This document shows positions 1-7,664 of a DNA stretch of 64,000 nucleotides, piece by piece. How positions within the stretch are numbered: position 1 is the first letter of the stretch; the number at the start of each line of letters is the position of its first letter. The notes under the pieces are model-generated. The model saw nothing but the letters and a program-made list of their open reading frames with translations, ran no database searches and was not told where the DNA came from. The DNA comes from a virus. A program made the position numbers and the translations under genes. Location of the stretch: positions 33,803-97,802 of IMG/VR virus record IMGVR_UViG_3300032829_000004. One strand, 5' to 3'.

Positions 1-1
1 C

Positions 2-271
2 CGGGGCGGCACCATCCTGCAGATGATCGGCGCCGGGCCGGAACTGCTGCCCGCCGCGGTGGAGCGGAACCCGGCCAAGGTCGGCAAGGTCATGGCCGCG
101 ACGGGAATACCGGTCATCTCCGAAGAGGAGATGCGGGCCGGCCCGCCCGAGTACCTGCTTGTCAGCCCTTGGTTCTTCCGCGACGTTTTCACTGCCCGCG
201 AAGCGGAGTACCTGAAAGGGGGCGGCAGGATGGTGTTCCCGCTGCCGCGTTTCGAGGTCGTCGGCGGATGA
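2..271 (+). CDS. SAM-dependent C-methyltransferase, C-terminal end (5' truncated by window)
   Basis: The last 89 residues of a gene entering from the left; the true start lies outside the window. The text resembles the C-terminal domain of sugar C-methyltransferases (PF08484 type): GIPVISEEEM, then YLLVSPWFFRD, a glutamate-rich helix and a GGGRMVFPLPRFEVV ending. Such enzymes methylate nucleotide-linked sugars, and in actinophages they often sit beside glycosyltransferases. The stop overlaps the next start (ATGA at 268-271), so the two are translationally coupled. The catalytic N-terminal part is not visible, so the substrate cannot be assigned. Confidence 0.75.
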   Translation, partial: RGGTILQMIGAGPELLPAAVERNPAKVGKVMAATGIPVISEEEMRAGPPEYLLVSPWFFRDVFTAREAEYLKGGGRMVFPLPRFEVVGG

Positions 272-966
272 TCTCGGTCCTGTGCCCGTCACGGGGACGC
301 CCGGAATCCCTCAGCGGCTCGATCGGTTCCCTGCTCAGCCTTGCCTCTGACATGACCGGGGTTGAGATCCTGGTCGCCGCCGACCCGGACGACCATGCCA
401 CCGCGGGCGCGGTGCCCGCGGTTGCCGCCTGCTGGACCGCCCCGGAACGTTACGGGTACGCGCAGCTCCACCGCTACTACAACCACCTGGCAGCGCTTGC
501 CCGGGGCGAGTGGCTGCTGCTGTGGAACGACGACGCCCGGATGCTCACCAGGGACTGGGACAAGGTCATCGAGGGCCAGGAGCCGGGCGTCCTGTGGCCA
601 GGGTCCAACCAGGGCCCGTACTTCTTCCCCGCGTGGCCGAAGGCGTGGTCGGACGCGTGGGGCCACGTGTCGCTGTCCCCGAACGTGGACGTGTGGCTGT
701 CCGAGGTCGGCTCCCGGCTAGGCCTCGCCCGTCCGGTCCCGGTCGAGATCGTGCACGACCGGAAGGACATCACCGGCGGCCATGACGACCTGACGTACGC
801 TGAAGGGCGCGCGGTCATGGGCGCCTACTCCAACCATCCCGACTACGATTCGGCGGCCAACCGGGAAGCCAGGATCAGGGACGCTATCGCGGTGCGGCGC
901 CTCCTGGAGGGGGTGTCCTCAGCCTCAGCTACAGCGCCTCGAACCGTTCCAGCCGTACCGGGGTAG
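268..966 (+). CDS. Glycosyltransferase-like protein (GT-A fold)
   Basis: 232 residues. The N-terminus (ISVLCPSRGRPE) is the typical first strand of family-2-like GT-A glycosyltransferases. It is followed by a VAADPDD motif near residue 33 and by LLLWNDDARM near residue 88, where NDD stands in the place of the metal-binding DxD. The rest (HDDLTYAEGRAVMG) has the acidic and aromatic character of an acceptor-binding half. Inferred role: sugar transfer onto phage DNA, virion protein or host surface, in a cassette with the upstream methyltransferase. The last 38 bases overlap the opposite-strand gene at 929-1243. No signal peptide or membrane segment is visible. Confidence 0.7.
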   Translation: MISVLCPSRGRPESLSGSIGSLLSLASDMTGVEILVAADPDDHATAGAVPAVAACWTAPERYGYAQLHRYYNHLAALARGEWLLLWNDDARMLTRDWDKVIEGQEPGVLWPGSNQGPYFFPAWPKAWSDAWGHVSLSPNVDVWLSEVGSRLGLARPVPVEIVHDRKDITGGHDDLTYAEGRAVMGAYSNHPDYDSAANREARIRDAIAVRRLLEGVSSASATAPRTVPAVPG

Positions 967-1243
967 AGCACTTCCCGCACAGGAGCGGCTCCATCGCATG
1001 CCAGGTCCGCCAGAACGGATGGCTGGCGAACGTGATCGCCTGCCTGTGCATGTTGCACACCGGCCACGGCTCGGCGGACCCGCAGGTGCCAGTGTTCTCC
1101 TCGTGGTCGAACAAGGCGAGCCACTTCGCCGTATCCGCGCACGGCGGGTCGGCCATCGAGAAGAAGCACGGAACATGGCCCTCGAACATGGCCAGGGCCG
1201 CTGTGCGGGATTCGACGGTGCTGCCGGCCGCGGCGGAAGTCAT
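929..1243 (-). CDS. Conserved cysteine-containing phage protein, unknown function
   Basis: 104 residues from an ATG at 1243. It has scattered Cys/His pairs, including HVPCFF, ADPPCAD, WPVCNMHR and a C-terminal LLCGKCSTPVRLE resembling one half of a zinc ribbon. The PFWRTW motif and the CxxC ending recall small zinc-binding proteins of actinophages. It runs against its neighbours and overlaps the 3' end of the glycosyltransferase, so transcripts may interfere. Function unknown. Confidence 0.5.
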   Translation of the reverse strand: MTSAAAGSTVESRTAALAMFEGHVPCFFSMADPPCADTAKWLALFDHEENTGTCGSAEPWPVCNMHRQAITFASHPFWRTWHAMEPLLCGKCSTPVRLERFEAL

Positions 1244-1279
1244 GACCGGAATCTACCGGCCGCCGCCAGTCCTGGCGTC

Positions 1280-1378
1280 CCGGGACCGGGGAGGCCCGCA
1301 GCGGGGACCTCTTGCGGTCTTTGCCCCGCCATGCCGCCGTGAAGCCGGACCGCGTCAGCGGCGGGGCGGGCCTCTCCT
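1280..1378. terminator. GC-rich inverted repeats, possible terminator
   Basis: The gap 1244-1421 has no gene. It carries inverted GGAGGCCCGC near 1290 and GCGGGCCTCTCC near 1366, with inner GCCCCGCC/GGCGGGGC arms. The + strand side ends in a pyrimidine run (CTCTCCTTTCTTCTC). It could end the rightward glycosylation genes. The long loop makes this tentative. Confidence 0.3.
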
Positions 1379-1421
1379 TTCTTCTCCCGTCACTTCCGGT
1401 CCCCGCCGGCCAGTCCGTGAT

Positions 1422-1814
1422 CTAGCCGGCAGCCGGGGAGCAGTACGAGCGGAGTGCCGCGGCATCAGCCGTCCACTGGCCCACCGCCGCAGTCATCCCG
1501 GTGCCCGTGGCGAATGCGAACCCGATGTTGAGCGCGTCGGCCGCGAGACTGTCGGCGAGCATTCCGGCGGTCGTTCCTTTCCGGCCGCCGAGCGCGACCG
1601 AGTCATCAGCGGTCTGCGTTTCCGTCGCGGGGGCTTCCGCGGGGAGCGCGGCCAGCGCGGAAGCACAGCCGGGCGGCATCGCCGCTGCCGTGGCTTTCGC
1701 CGTGACGGCGGCTTTCGCCGTGACGGTGACTGCCGACACCGGCGTGCCGGGCGAGCAGGCGGCAAGCAGGACGGTGAGCGTGAGCAGGGGGACAGCACGG
1801 CGTGCACCCATCAT
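1422..1814 (-). CDS. Predicted secreted lipoprotein
   Basis: 130 residues starting at tandem ATGs (1814 or 1811). A short basic n-region is followed by a hydrophobic stretch and a lipobox, LLAACSPG, with the acylated cysteine near residue 21. The mature part is Ala/Thr-rich with two further cysteines (PPGCASAL and RSYCSPAAG at the C-terminus). It would be exported and anchored to the outer face of the cell membrane. Possible roles include superinfection exclusion or a host-surface change during lysogeny; nothing in the sequence decides between them. Confidence 0.6.
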   Translation of the reverse strand: MMGARRAVPLLTLTVLLAACSPGTPVSAVTVTAKAAVTAKATAAAMPPGCASALAALPAEAPATETQTADDSVALGGRKGTTAGMLADSLAADALNIGFAFATGTGMTAAVGQWTADAAALRSYCSPAAG

Positions 1815-1966
1815 GAGGGCAGCGTCCTTCCTAGGGGTGACCTGGGTTGCCGGCGGCTGCGGCCTGCGCGCGGCGTGTGACAAGGCGTGACGCTACCAGT
1901 TGACCGGGGCGGACACAGGAAGCCGCGCTTCCCCTTCACTCATCCGAATACAGCCCGGAGGCAGCC

Positions 1967-2326
1967 TTGGCCGACACTGACCCAGCCGTCTCGTATGCCG
2001 TCCGGGACCTGATAGCGGAGCTCCGCAACGACCTGCGGGGCGACATCGCCGCACTGCGCGCCGAGATCGCAGCCCAGCGGCAGCACCTGGAAGACAGGTT
2101 CGACCGGATAGACGCCAAGCTCGACGGGAAAGCCGACCGGGCAGCGGTCGACGCCCTGGCCGTGCGGGTCACGACGCTCGAAGAAGACAGGCGGGTCCGC
2201 GAGGAACGGGACCGTGTTGAACGCGAGCACCATCAGGCCGGGGTCGACTGGCACCGGTGGATCTGGCCCACCCTCGCGGCCATCGCGGTCGTCATCGTCG
2301 GGATTCTCCAGATAGTGCTGAAATAG
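1967..2326 (+). CDS. Coiled-coil protein with C-terminal membrane anchor
   Basis: 119 residues from a TTG at 1967, chosen because a GGAGGC ribosome site lies just upstream. Residues 10-80 form a charged heptad-like helix (LIAELRNDLRGDIAALRAEI onward). Residues about 98-118 are a single membrane span (WPTLAAIAVVIVGILQIV). This resembles the small XhlA/holin-accessory proteins of phage lysis cassettes, and it precedes the endolysin cluster. Four bases separate it from the next gene. Confidence 0.6.
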   Translation: MADTDPAVSYAVRDLIAELRNDLRGDIAALRAEIAAQRQHLEDRFDRIDAKLDGKADRAAVDALAVRVTTLEEDRRVREERDRVEREHHQAGVDWHRWIWPTLAAIAVVIVGILQIVLK

Positions 2327-2329
2327 GGG

Positions 2330-3511
2330 GTGCCGGTGACCGTTCCCGCGCACGTGCAAGCGGAGTCGCATCACTACGTGATGCACTTCCCGCCCCACCC
2401 GGCCAGGGCCGACGACCCGCATTACGCCGACTTCGACCACTACCACCGCAAGACGCGGGCGACCGCACGGTGTTACATCGGTGAGCGGATCGGGTTCGGC
2501 GACTGCAAAGACGCGCAGTGCAAGCCGTGCCCGCCTCCTGAAGACGGCGGCGAGCAGCCGGGGCTCGAGCTGCACCATGCCCACGTCGAGTTCAGCCTCC
2601 AGAACGGCGTCGACCTTGCCGCACTCGAGAAGGACTACCCCGGCATCTCCGACCCGTCTCAGGTCGGGGCATGGGTCGAGTCGGAGGCGAACTTCCGGTG
2701 GCTCTGCGTCGCCGAGGGATCGCCCGTGCTGATGGCGGACGGCACGACGCGCCCGATCGAGTATGTGCTACCCGGCGAGCAGGTCATCGGCAGAGACGGA
2801 CTGCCTCACCTTGTCGAAGTAACCAGCCGGAAGAGGTATCGCGGCGAGCTCGTATCGTTCGGCTGCGCGTCGTTCACGCCTGAGCACCGCATTCTTAGTC
2901 ATCGAGGCTGGCTCTCTGCGGCCCATGTTTTCCGCCAGGTCTGGATGCATGGCCCGGACGTGATCGCGCTGCGATGCGAACAGAACCAGATTCGCTCTGG
3001 CGTTGTCGGCGCGGTTCCCGTTGAGGTGGTGAACGCGCTCTCGCGGCAGCAGCGGGCGCCCTATCCAGTCTTCCATGACCACGACGTGCTCCATGCGATG
3101 CCGGCTGCCGTCCCAGATGCGGATGTAGCCCTTCGCGGTGACCCAGGCCGTCCGGTTGCCGACGTTCCACTTCGGGAGCTTGTTCAGCTCCGTGAGGCGG
3201 CACTCGTTGGTGCAGTAGCGCCCGACGTTCGGGCGGGAGCGCCAGTGCGCCGGTCGGTGGAAGGTCTTCCCGCAGGAGGCGCAAGCCCAGAGATGGGATG
3301 GGTCACAGCGATGCCCAGCCGGACGGCCGCTTTTACCGGATGGGTTCACGACCTAAGTGTAGCGCATAGCCACTCTTTTGTTGTGGGCGGCATCGCGGCT
3401 CATAACTGTGCCTGGCATCACAGGGGGGCGGCCGGGGCGCATACGGCGTCGCATTCCGATTGGGAGGCGAGCCAGTACGTGCAGGGTCTGATTTCGCAGG
3501 CGGCGAAGTGA
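2330..3511 (+). CDS. Intein-containing phage protein with HNH-like host protein
   Basis: 393-residue precursor from a GTG at 2330. Residues 126-359 are an intein. The exteins are residues 1-125 and 360-393, joining to a 159-residue mature protein with the junction L|C-A-W-H-H-R-G. The mature protein has several His/Cys motifs: GLELHHAHVEFSLQN near residue 79, then LCAWHHRG and HTASHSDWEA after splicing. This pattern resembles HNH-like small proteins of actinophages, but I am not certain it is a nuclease. The intein sits immediately before the conserved Cys-X2-His-His motif, as inteins often interrupt essential sites. The 3' end overlaps the following gene (GTGA). Confidence 0.75.
   Translation: MPVTVPAHVQAESHHYVMHFPPHPARADDPHYADFDHYHRKTRATARCYIGERIGFGDCKDAQCKPCPPPEDGGEQPGLELHHAHVEFSLQNGVDLAALEKDYPGISDPSQVGAWVESEANFRWLCVAEGSPVLMADGTTRPIEYVLPGEQVIGRDGLPHLVEVTSRKRYRGELVSFGCASFTPEHRILSHRGWLSAAHVFRQVWMHGPDVIALRCEQNQIRSGVVGAVPVEVVNALSRQQRAPYPVFHDHDVLHAMPAAVPDADVALRGDPGRPVADVPLRELVQLREAALVGAVAPDVRAGAPVRRSVEGLPAGGASPEMGWVTAMPSRTAAFTGWVHDLSVAHSHSFVVGGIAAHNCAWHHRGAAGAHTASHSDWEASQYVQGLISQAAK
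2705..3406 (+). other. Intein (234 aa, Hint fold) with antisense endonuclease insert
   Basis: Splicing blocks read on the + strand. Block A is C1-VAEGSPVLMADGTT (2705 on). Block B is SFTPEHRILSHRGW with the TxxH pattern (2855-2914). Block F is WVHDLSVAHSHSFVVGGI (from about 3338). Block G is AAHN with Cys as the +1 residue (3407). The nucleophiles Cys1, terminal Asn and Cys+1 and the penultimate His are all present, so the intein looks splicing-competent. The 141 residues between B and F show no sense-strand endonuclease motif. That stretch is instead the complement of an HNH endonuclease gene. Base composition is less GC-extreme near 3340-3410, consistent with separate mobility. Confidence 0.85.
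2768..3349 (-). CDS. HNH homing endonuclease encoded antisense inside the intein
   Basis: 193 residues from a GTG at 3349. An in-frame TAG two codons upstream makes this the first possible start. A four-cysteine finger (C23, C26, C46, C50) is followed by YIRIWDGSRHRMEHVVVMED and the HNH core RVHHLNGNRADNARANLVLF (H88, H107, H108, N110, N120), as in HNH_3-type homing enzymes. The finger and core (about 3283-2944) lie exactly in the interval between intein blocks B and F. The C-terminal 58 residues are complementary to the intein N-terminal blocks. A TACACT hexamer 15 nt before the start could drive a leaderless transcript. The protein would cut intein-less alleles to promote homing. Confidence 0.85.
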   Translation of the reverse strand: MNPSGKSGRPAGHRCDPSHLWACASCGKTFHRPAHWRSRPNVGRYCTNECRLTELNKLPKWNVGNRTAWVTAKGYIRIWDGSRHRMEHVVVMEDWIGRPLLPRERVHHLNGNRADNARANLVLFASQRDHVRAMHPDLAENMGRREPASMTKNAVLRRERRAAERYELAAIPLPAGYFDKVRQSVSADDLLAG

Positions 3512-4266
3512 CCGGCATCCCCGTCCAGGGCCTGTCGCCGGCAAAGGCTGGAACGGGCGTGACCAGGTCGATTGTCGTTCACCAGGTCCGCGTCGCGGAT
3601 GAGGGCCGCTGGCAGTGGCGGGGTTCCCGCCTGACCTGGCAGCCTCCGCACCGGTACGGGTTCGAGGCGGAGTTCGACCCGTTCCCCGCCTACCCCCACG
3701 ATCCTGACGCGGCCCGCAAGGCGGCCGATCATGTCGCCGCGTGCTGCCCTCCGCTGTGGGACGTGAACCTGTACCTCGCCGACCGCGAGGAGACGTCCCG
3801 GTCCAACGGCCACTCCAACGTCCACGAAGGCGGCCGGTACGAAGGCTCCGAATGGGTGCAGGACGAGCCGTCCGGGATGATCCTGCTGTCCGCCAAACGG
3901 ATACCGCCGCACCCTGCGATGACCCGCCACCTGGTGGCCCACGAGTACGGGCACAACGTCGAGTACATGCTGAACTCGCTGCGCGGCGGCAGGCACGTGG
4001 CATCATGCGACGACCTCGAACGCGAGTACGCGGAAATGCGCGGCCTCCCGCCGTCGTCGGTCCACCACGGGGAAGGCGCGACCTGGCACGACTCCGCCTG
4101 CGAGATCATGGCGTGCGACTTCCGGATCGTCGTCTGCGGCACCGAGGCGGAGTTCTGGCCCCACCCCGGCATCCCACGGCCGGAAGAAGTACCCGCCGTA
4201 CGGCAGTGGTGGGTCGGCGCGACGGGACAGCTGGCGGATGGCCTGGCCGCGAAGCAGGCGGCATGA
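3508..4266 (+). CDS. Zinc metalloprotease-like protein (HExxH)
   Basis: 252 residues from the GTG that overlaps the previous stop; a second GTG at 3559 is possible. The motif HLVAHEYGHNVEYM places HEYGH at residues 145-149, matching the zincin HExxH signature. A downstream WHDSACEIMACD stretch could supply a third ligand. An N-terminal aromatic-rich region (RWQWRGSRLTWQPP) precedes the catalytic part. In a late-gene setting it may process virion or cell-wall proteins. No signal peptide is seen, so it acts in the cytoplasm or leaves at lysis. Confidence 0.65.
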   Translation: MTGIPVQGLSPAKAGTGVTRSIVVHQVRVADEGRWQWRGSRLTWQPPHRYGFEAEFDPFPAYPHDPDAARKAADHVAACCPPLWDVNLYLADREETSRSNGHSNVHEGGRYEGSEWVQDEPSGMILLSAKRIPPHPAMTRHLVAHEYGHNVEYMLNSLRGGRHVASCDDLEREYAEMRGLPPSSVHHGEGATWHDSACEIMACDFRIVVCGTEAEFWPHPGIPRPEEVPAVRQWWVGATGQLADGLAAKQAA

Positions 4267-4339
4267 CCTCCAAGGCCCGTGCTGGGGCGCTGGTCTTCCC
4301 GGGCGGCGGGGACGGGACTCCCGAATGGCAGGCGGCTTC

Positions 4340-4708
4340 ATGAGGCAGCACGATGCGGTCACCCATCCCCGGGACCTGATCGCCACGGAGAAGCGCGCGG
4401 TCGCCAGGTTCAACGACTGGGCGGCCACTCATCTCGCCGCGTTCTTCGGCCTGGTGTGGACGGTGTGGTTCTTCGCCGCCTGGCCGCTGGCGTCGCTGCT
4501 GCTGCCGAAGGGCCTCCAGTCGGTGGCGTTCTTCATCTCCTCCGGCTGGATCCAGCTATGGGCGCTGCCGCTGCTGAACTACGTCTCCAACCGGACCCAG
4601 GAGATGCAGGGCGCGCAGTCCGACGCGCAGCACCTCGCGCTGACTCACATCGCGAACACGGTTGACGACATCAAGGCCGCTCTCGCGGCAGGGAAGGACC
4701 CGGCATGA
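4340..4708 (+). CDS. Small membrane protein, candidate holin
   Basis: 122 residues from an ATG at 4340. Two hydrophobic segments, FFGLVWTVWFFAAWPLASLL and VAFFISSGWIQLWALPLL, are linked by a short loop. A polar C-terminal tail resembles the mycobacteriophage-type holins that lie next to lysins. Its last four bases overlap the GH25 endolysin start (ATGA), supporting a lysis-cassette role in which it permeabilises the membrane. Confidence 0.6.
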   Translation: MRQHDAVTHPRDLIATEKRAVARFNDWAATHLAAFFGLVWTVWFFAAWPLASLLLPKGLQSVAFFISSGWIQLWALPLLNYVSNRTQEMQGAQSDAQHLALTHIANTVDDIKAALAAGKDPA

Positions 4709-5622
4709 CGGCCAGCGCGCAGGGCGCGGACACTTCGGCCTACCAGCAGCCGCTCACCGCCGCCGTGCTGAAGGCAGCGGGCTTGTCGTTTGCGTTCGCG
4801 AAGGCCGCCAACGGGACGGCGGGGGAAGACCCGGATTTCGCCGTGTCCTGGCAGGCGATCGCCGAGGCAGGCCTGCACCGCGGTGCCTACCATGAGCTGA
4901 CCGGGGAGGACCCGCTGCTCCAGGCGGGCACTTTCATGGCCGTCGTCGCCGGCCGGGGGCTGAAGGCGGGGGACATGCTCGCCGTCGTCGCCTCCGACTA
5001 TGCCGTGGCCGGGCGGCAGGCGAAGGCGTTCCTCGACGCGGTGAAGGCGGCGGCGGGACCGGAATGCCCGGTGCTGCTCTACTCGGACCTGTCGGCGCTC
5101 CCGTCACTGGCGGAATGCTCGGGGTACCCGCTGTGGCTCGCGTATTACGCGGACTCGGCTCCCGCCTCGGTGGCCCCGTGGGACCGGTGGACGTTCTGGC
5201 AGTACCAGGCGGGCGGCGGGGCTGACGGCGGGGACCGTGACGCGTTCAACGGCACCGTGGCGGAGCTCGACGCGTGGATCGCATCGTACGCGCACCCGGA
5301 ACCTCCGGCGGACTGGACGTTCGGCCCGGTACGGGACCTGACCGTGGAGGGCGCGGGGCCGCACTCGGTGAAGCTCGCCTGGGAATCCCCGGCCGTGCCG
5401 ATGCCCGCGGCGGTCGGCCACTACCAGATCGTCGTGCGGAAGGACGCGCAGGACGTCGGAAGCTACCCGAGGGTCACGCCCACGGGGGCAAGCCCCGAAA
5501 CGTGGCAGGGCGGCAGCCTCCAGCCGGGCACCGCCTACGAGGCCCTGGTCCGCGCGGTCGCCCGGGACGGCGGCCACGCCTCCCCGTGGGCGGCGGCGGC
5601 CTTCACGACGGCAAGCGCCTAG
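4705..5622 (+). CDS. GH25-family muramidase (endolysin) with fibronectin-III domain
   Basis: 305 residues. Residues 1-190 follow the glycosyl hydrolase 25 barrel: GADTSAYQ (Asp9), FAFAKAANG, GAYHELT, VLLYSDLSALP, LWLAYYADS and WTFWQYQAGG. Residues 205-305 form one fibronectin type III domain (VRDLTVEGAGPHSVKLAWES), a usual wall-binding or spacer module. GH25 enzymes cleave the MurNAc-GlcNAc bond of peptidoglycan. Oddly, the usual D-x-E catalytic pair after strand 4 is not recognisable; ASDY at residues 96-99 occupies that place. The enzyme may use other carboxylates or be weakened. Confidence 0.8.
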   Translation: MTASAQGADTSAYQQPLTAAVLKAAGLSFAFAKAANGTAGEDPDFAVSWQAIAEAGLHRGAYHELTGEDPLLQAGTFMAVVAGRGLKAGDMLAVVASDYAVAGRQAKAFLDAVKAAAGPECPVLLYSDLSALPSLAECSGYPLWLAYYADSAPASVAPWDRWTFWQYQAGGGADGGDRDAFNGTVAELDAWIASYAHPEPPADWTFGPVRDLTVEGAGPHSVKLAWESPAVPMPAAVGHYQIVVRKDAQDVGSYPRVTPTGASPETWQGGSLQPGTAYEALVRAVARDGGHASPWAAAAFTTASA

Positions 5623-5701
5623 CAGTCCGGCCTGAGATGCCCGCCCGCGATCACCCTGCCGCACTCTGCGGCCGGGTGCACCAGGCCAGTTCAGGAGGCG
5701 T

Positions 5702-7546
5702 GTGACCTCTTACGAGATTTCCCAGCTGTCCCAGCTGTCCGCCCTCGCGGCGGGAGACCTGGCACCAGTCGTCGACGTGTCGGACACGTCGACTCCCCCG
5801 GCAGGGCCGGGCGGCAGCGACAAGTCGGTTCCGGCGGCCCAGCTGGGAGACCAGCTTTCCTCGCTCGCGAAGGGCACCGCGTCGAACGCCGGCCTGACGA
5901 GCTTGTGGGCGGCGATAGCGAACCGCAACAGTGCGCGCTGCGAAATCATCGTGCTCGGCGACTCGATCACGGAGGGGCAGGGCGCGTCCCTGTGGGCTAA
6001 CCGGTGGGTGGTGCAGGCGCAGGCCGCGATCCGCGCCGCCTACCCGACGACGGCGAACGGGTCGGGCGGCGGGTACGGGTTCATCCCCATCCAGTCCGCC
6101 GGCTCGGACACGTTCACGTGGCCTGTCACCCAGACGGCCGGCGCGGTGACCGAGTTCGACCTGGGTCCGGTCCGCAACAGCACCGTCACCAGCGCGACGG
6201 GCTCGACCTGGACGTACACGGCCACGCCTGGGACGACGTCGGTCAAGATCATGTACTACGACGTGGGCTATTCCGGCAGCTTCACGTACAAGGTCAACTC
6301 GGGCAGCACCACGACGGTGTCCAACACGATGACCGGGAAAGAGCTGCTCACCTCCTCCATCCCGATGGTGGCCGGGGACGTCCTGACGATCGTGTTCACC
6401 GCCGGAACCGGGATCGTGCTGGACGGGCTGCTGCACTTCGCCGGCGACGAGAACTCCGGGATCACGCTGCACGGCTGCGGCCACTTCGGCTGGTGCGCCG
6501 GGACGGAAATGAGCATCGGGTGGAACCAGCCGGAGACGTACAGCCTCAACTGGGCGCAGTGCTACGCCAACGGGTTCCCGACCACCCCGGCGGCGCTGAT
6601 GATCATGCTGGGCGTCAACGACGCCCGGATCACCTCCGTCGGCTCCGGCGGCGGCCGGACCGCCGCCCAGTTCGCCAGCGACCTGCAAGGACTCGTCTCC
6701 ACGATCCGGGGAGCGGCGACGGCGCTGGCCACCCTGCCGCTCATCCTCGTCATCCCGTACCAGGCGAATGAGACGGTGCAGGACGCCGGCGGGTGGGCGG
6801 CGTACGCGGCGGCCATAAGGTCAGTCGCCGTCGCCGATGCCGTCGGGGCGATGGTGATCGACCTCAACTACCGGATGCCGACGGTCGCCAGCGACTACGA
6901 CGGCGGGATCTTGTACATCGACGACTACCACCCGACCGACCTGGGCCACCTGCTGCTCGGAAAGCTCGCCGCGGGCGCCGCAGAAGGACTGCCGCCGGAG
7001 GCGGTCACCACTCCGGCGCGGTGGTCGGCGGCCGAGCCGCTGGCGAGCGGGGAGAGCATCCTTCCCCGGTTCGCGCTGAACGGGAGCCTGGCCTATCCGG
7101 CGGGGACGCTCGCACTCGCCTCCTGGGTAGCGGCGACGTCCGGCACGGCCACCGCGGTGCGGGTGGCGACGACCGGCACCGCGGGCTCCGGCCTCACCTA
7201 CGCGGCCGTGGGCGTCTACGAGCTTGACAGCAGCGGGAACGGGCAGCTGCTCGCGTCCACGGGCGACGTGCACGCCACCGCGTTCACCAGCGCCTACACC
7301 GTCTACGACCTCACGCTGACGAGCAGTTTCGCCCGGAACGCGGGGCAGCGGTATGCGCTGGGGATGCTGTTCACGGGCACCACCCCGCCATCCGTCGCGG
7401 CGGTCGGCTATCCGAACTACGGGTTCGGTTCCGTCGCCCCGTGGGCGTGGGGCGGGATCACCGGGCAGTCAGCGCTCCCCGCCACGTTCCTGGCCTCCTC
7501 TCTGGCGTACACCGACGGGCCGCCGGCGGCGACGGTGCACCCGTGA
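5702..7546 (+). CDS. SGNH-hydrolase-domain tail/receptor-binding protein
   Basis: 614 residues from a GTG with a strong AGGAGG site. Residues 1-75 resemble the N-terminal attachment part of phage tail proteins. An SGNH/GDSL esterase domain follows: block I VLGDSITEGQG (Ser88), block III LGVNDARI and block V DDYHPTDLGH (catalytic Asp/His). The domain is interrupted by a beta-rich Ser/Thr/Gly insert at about 165-250. The C-terminal 190 residues are a beta-sandwich-like Thr/Ala-rich segment. Likely role: a tail or baseplate protein that binds and deacylates a host-surface polymer. Confidence 0.75.
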   Translation: MTSYEISQLSQLSALAAGDLAPVVDVSDTSTPPAGPGGSDKSVPAAQLGDQLSSLAKGTASNAGLTSLWAAIANRNSARCEIIVLGDSITEGQGASLWANRWVVQAQAAIRAAYPTTANGSGGGYGFIPIQSAGSDTFTWPVTQTAGAVTEFDLGPVRNSTVTSATGSTWTYTATPGTTSVKIMYYDVGYSGSFTYKVNSGSTTTVSNTMTGKELLTSSIPMVAGDVLTIVFTAGTGIVLDGLLHFAGDENSGITLHGCGHFGWCAGTEMSIGWNQPETYSLNWAQCYANGFPTTPAALMIMLGVNDARITSVGSGGGRTAAQFASDLQGLVSTIRGAATALATLPLILVIPYQANETVQDAGGWAAYAAAIRSVAVADAVGAMVIDLNYRMPTVASDYDGGILYIDDYHPTDLGHLLLGKLAAGAAEGLPPEAVTTPARWSAAEPLASGESILPRFALNGSLAYPAGTLALASWVAATSGTATAVRVATTGTAGSGLTYAAVGVYELDSSGNGQLLASTGDVHATAFTSAYTVYDLTLTSSFARNAGQRYALGMLFTGTTPPSVAAVGYPNYGFGSVAPWAWGGITGQSALPATFLASSLAYTDGPPAATVHP

Positions 7547-7664
7547 CAGCCCGTGCGGGAACTGTGCACCCCCGGCACGTCTAACTACTGCAAGTACGAA
7601 TGCACACCTGCGGCACAGGGTGCCCCGAACGCCAAGCAGCCTAGCGCGGGACGGCCGGGATCGT

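Noticed and set aside
1032-1880. 282-codon rightward frame
   Set aside because: Shadow of the lipoprotein and the Cys-rich gene; Arg-rich with no start signal.
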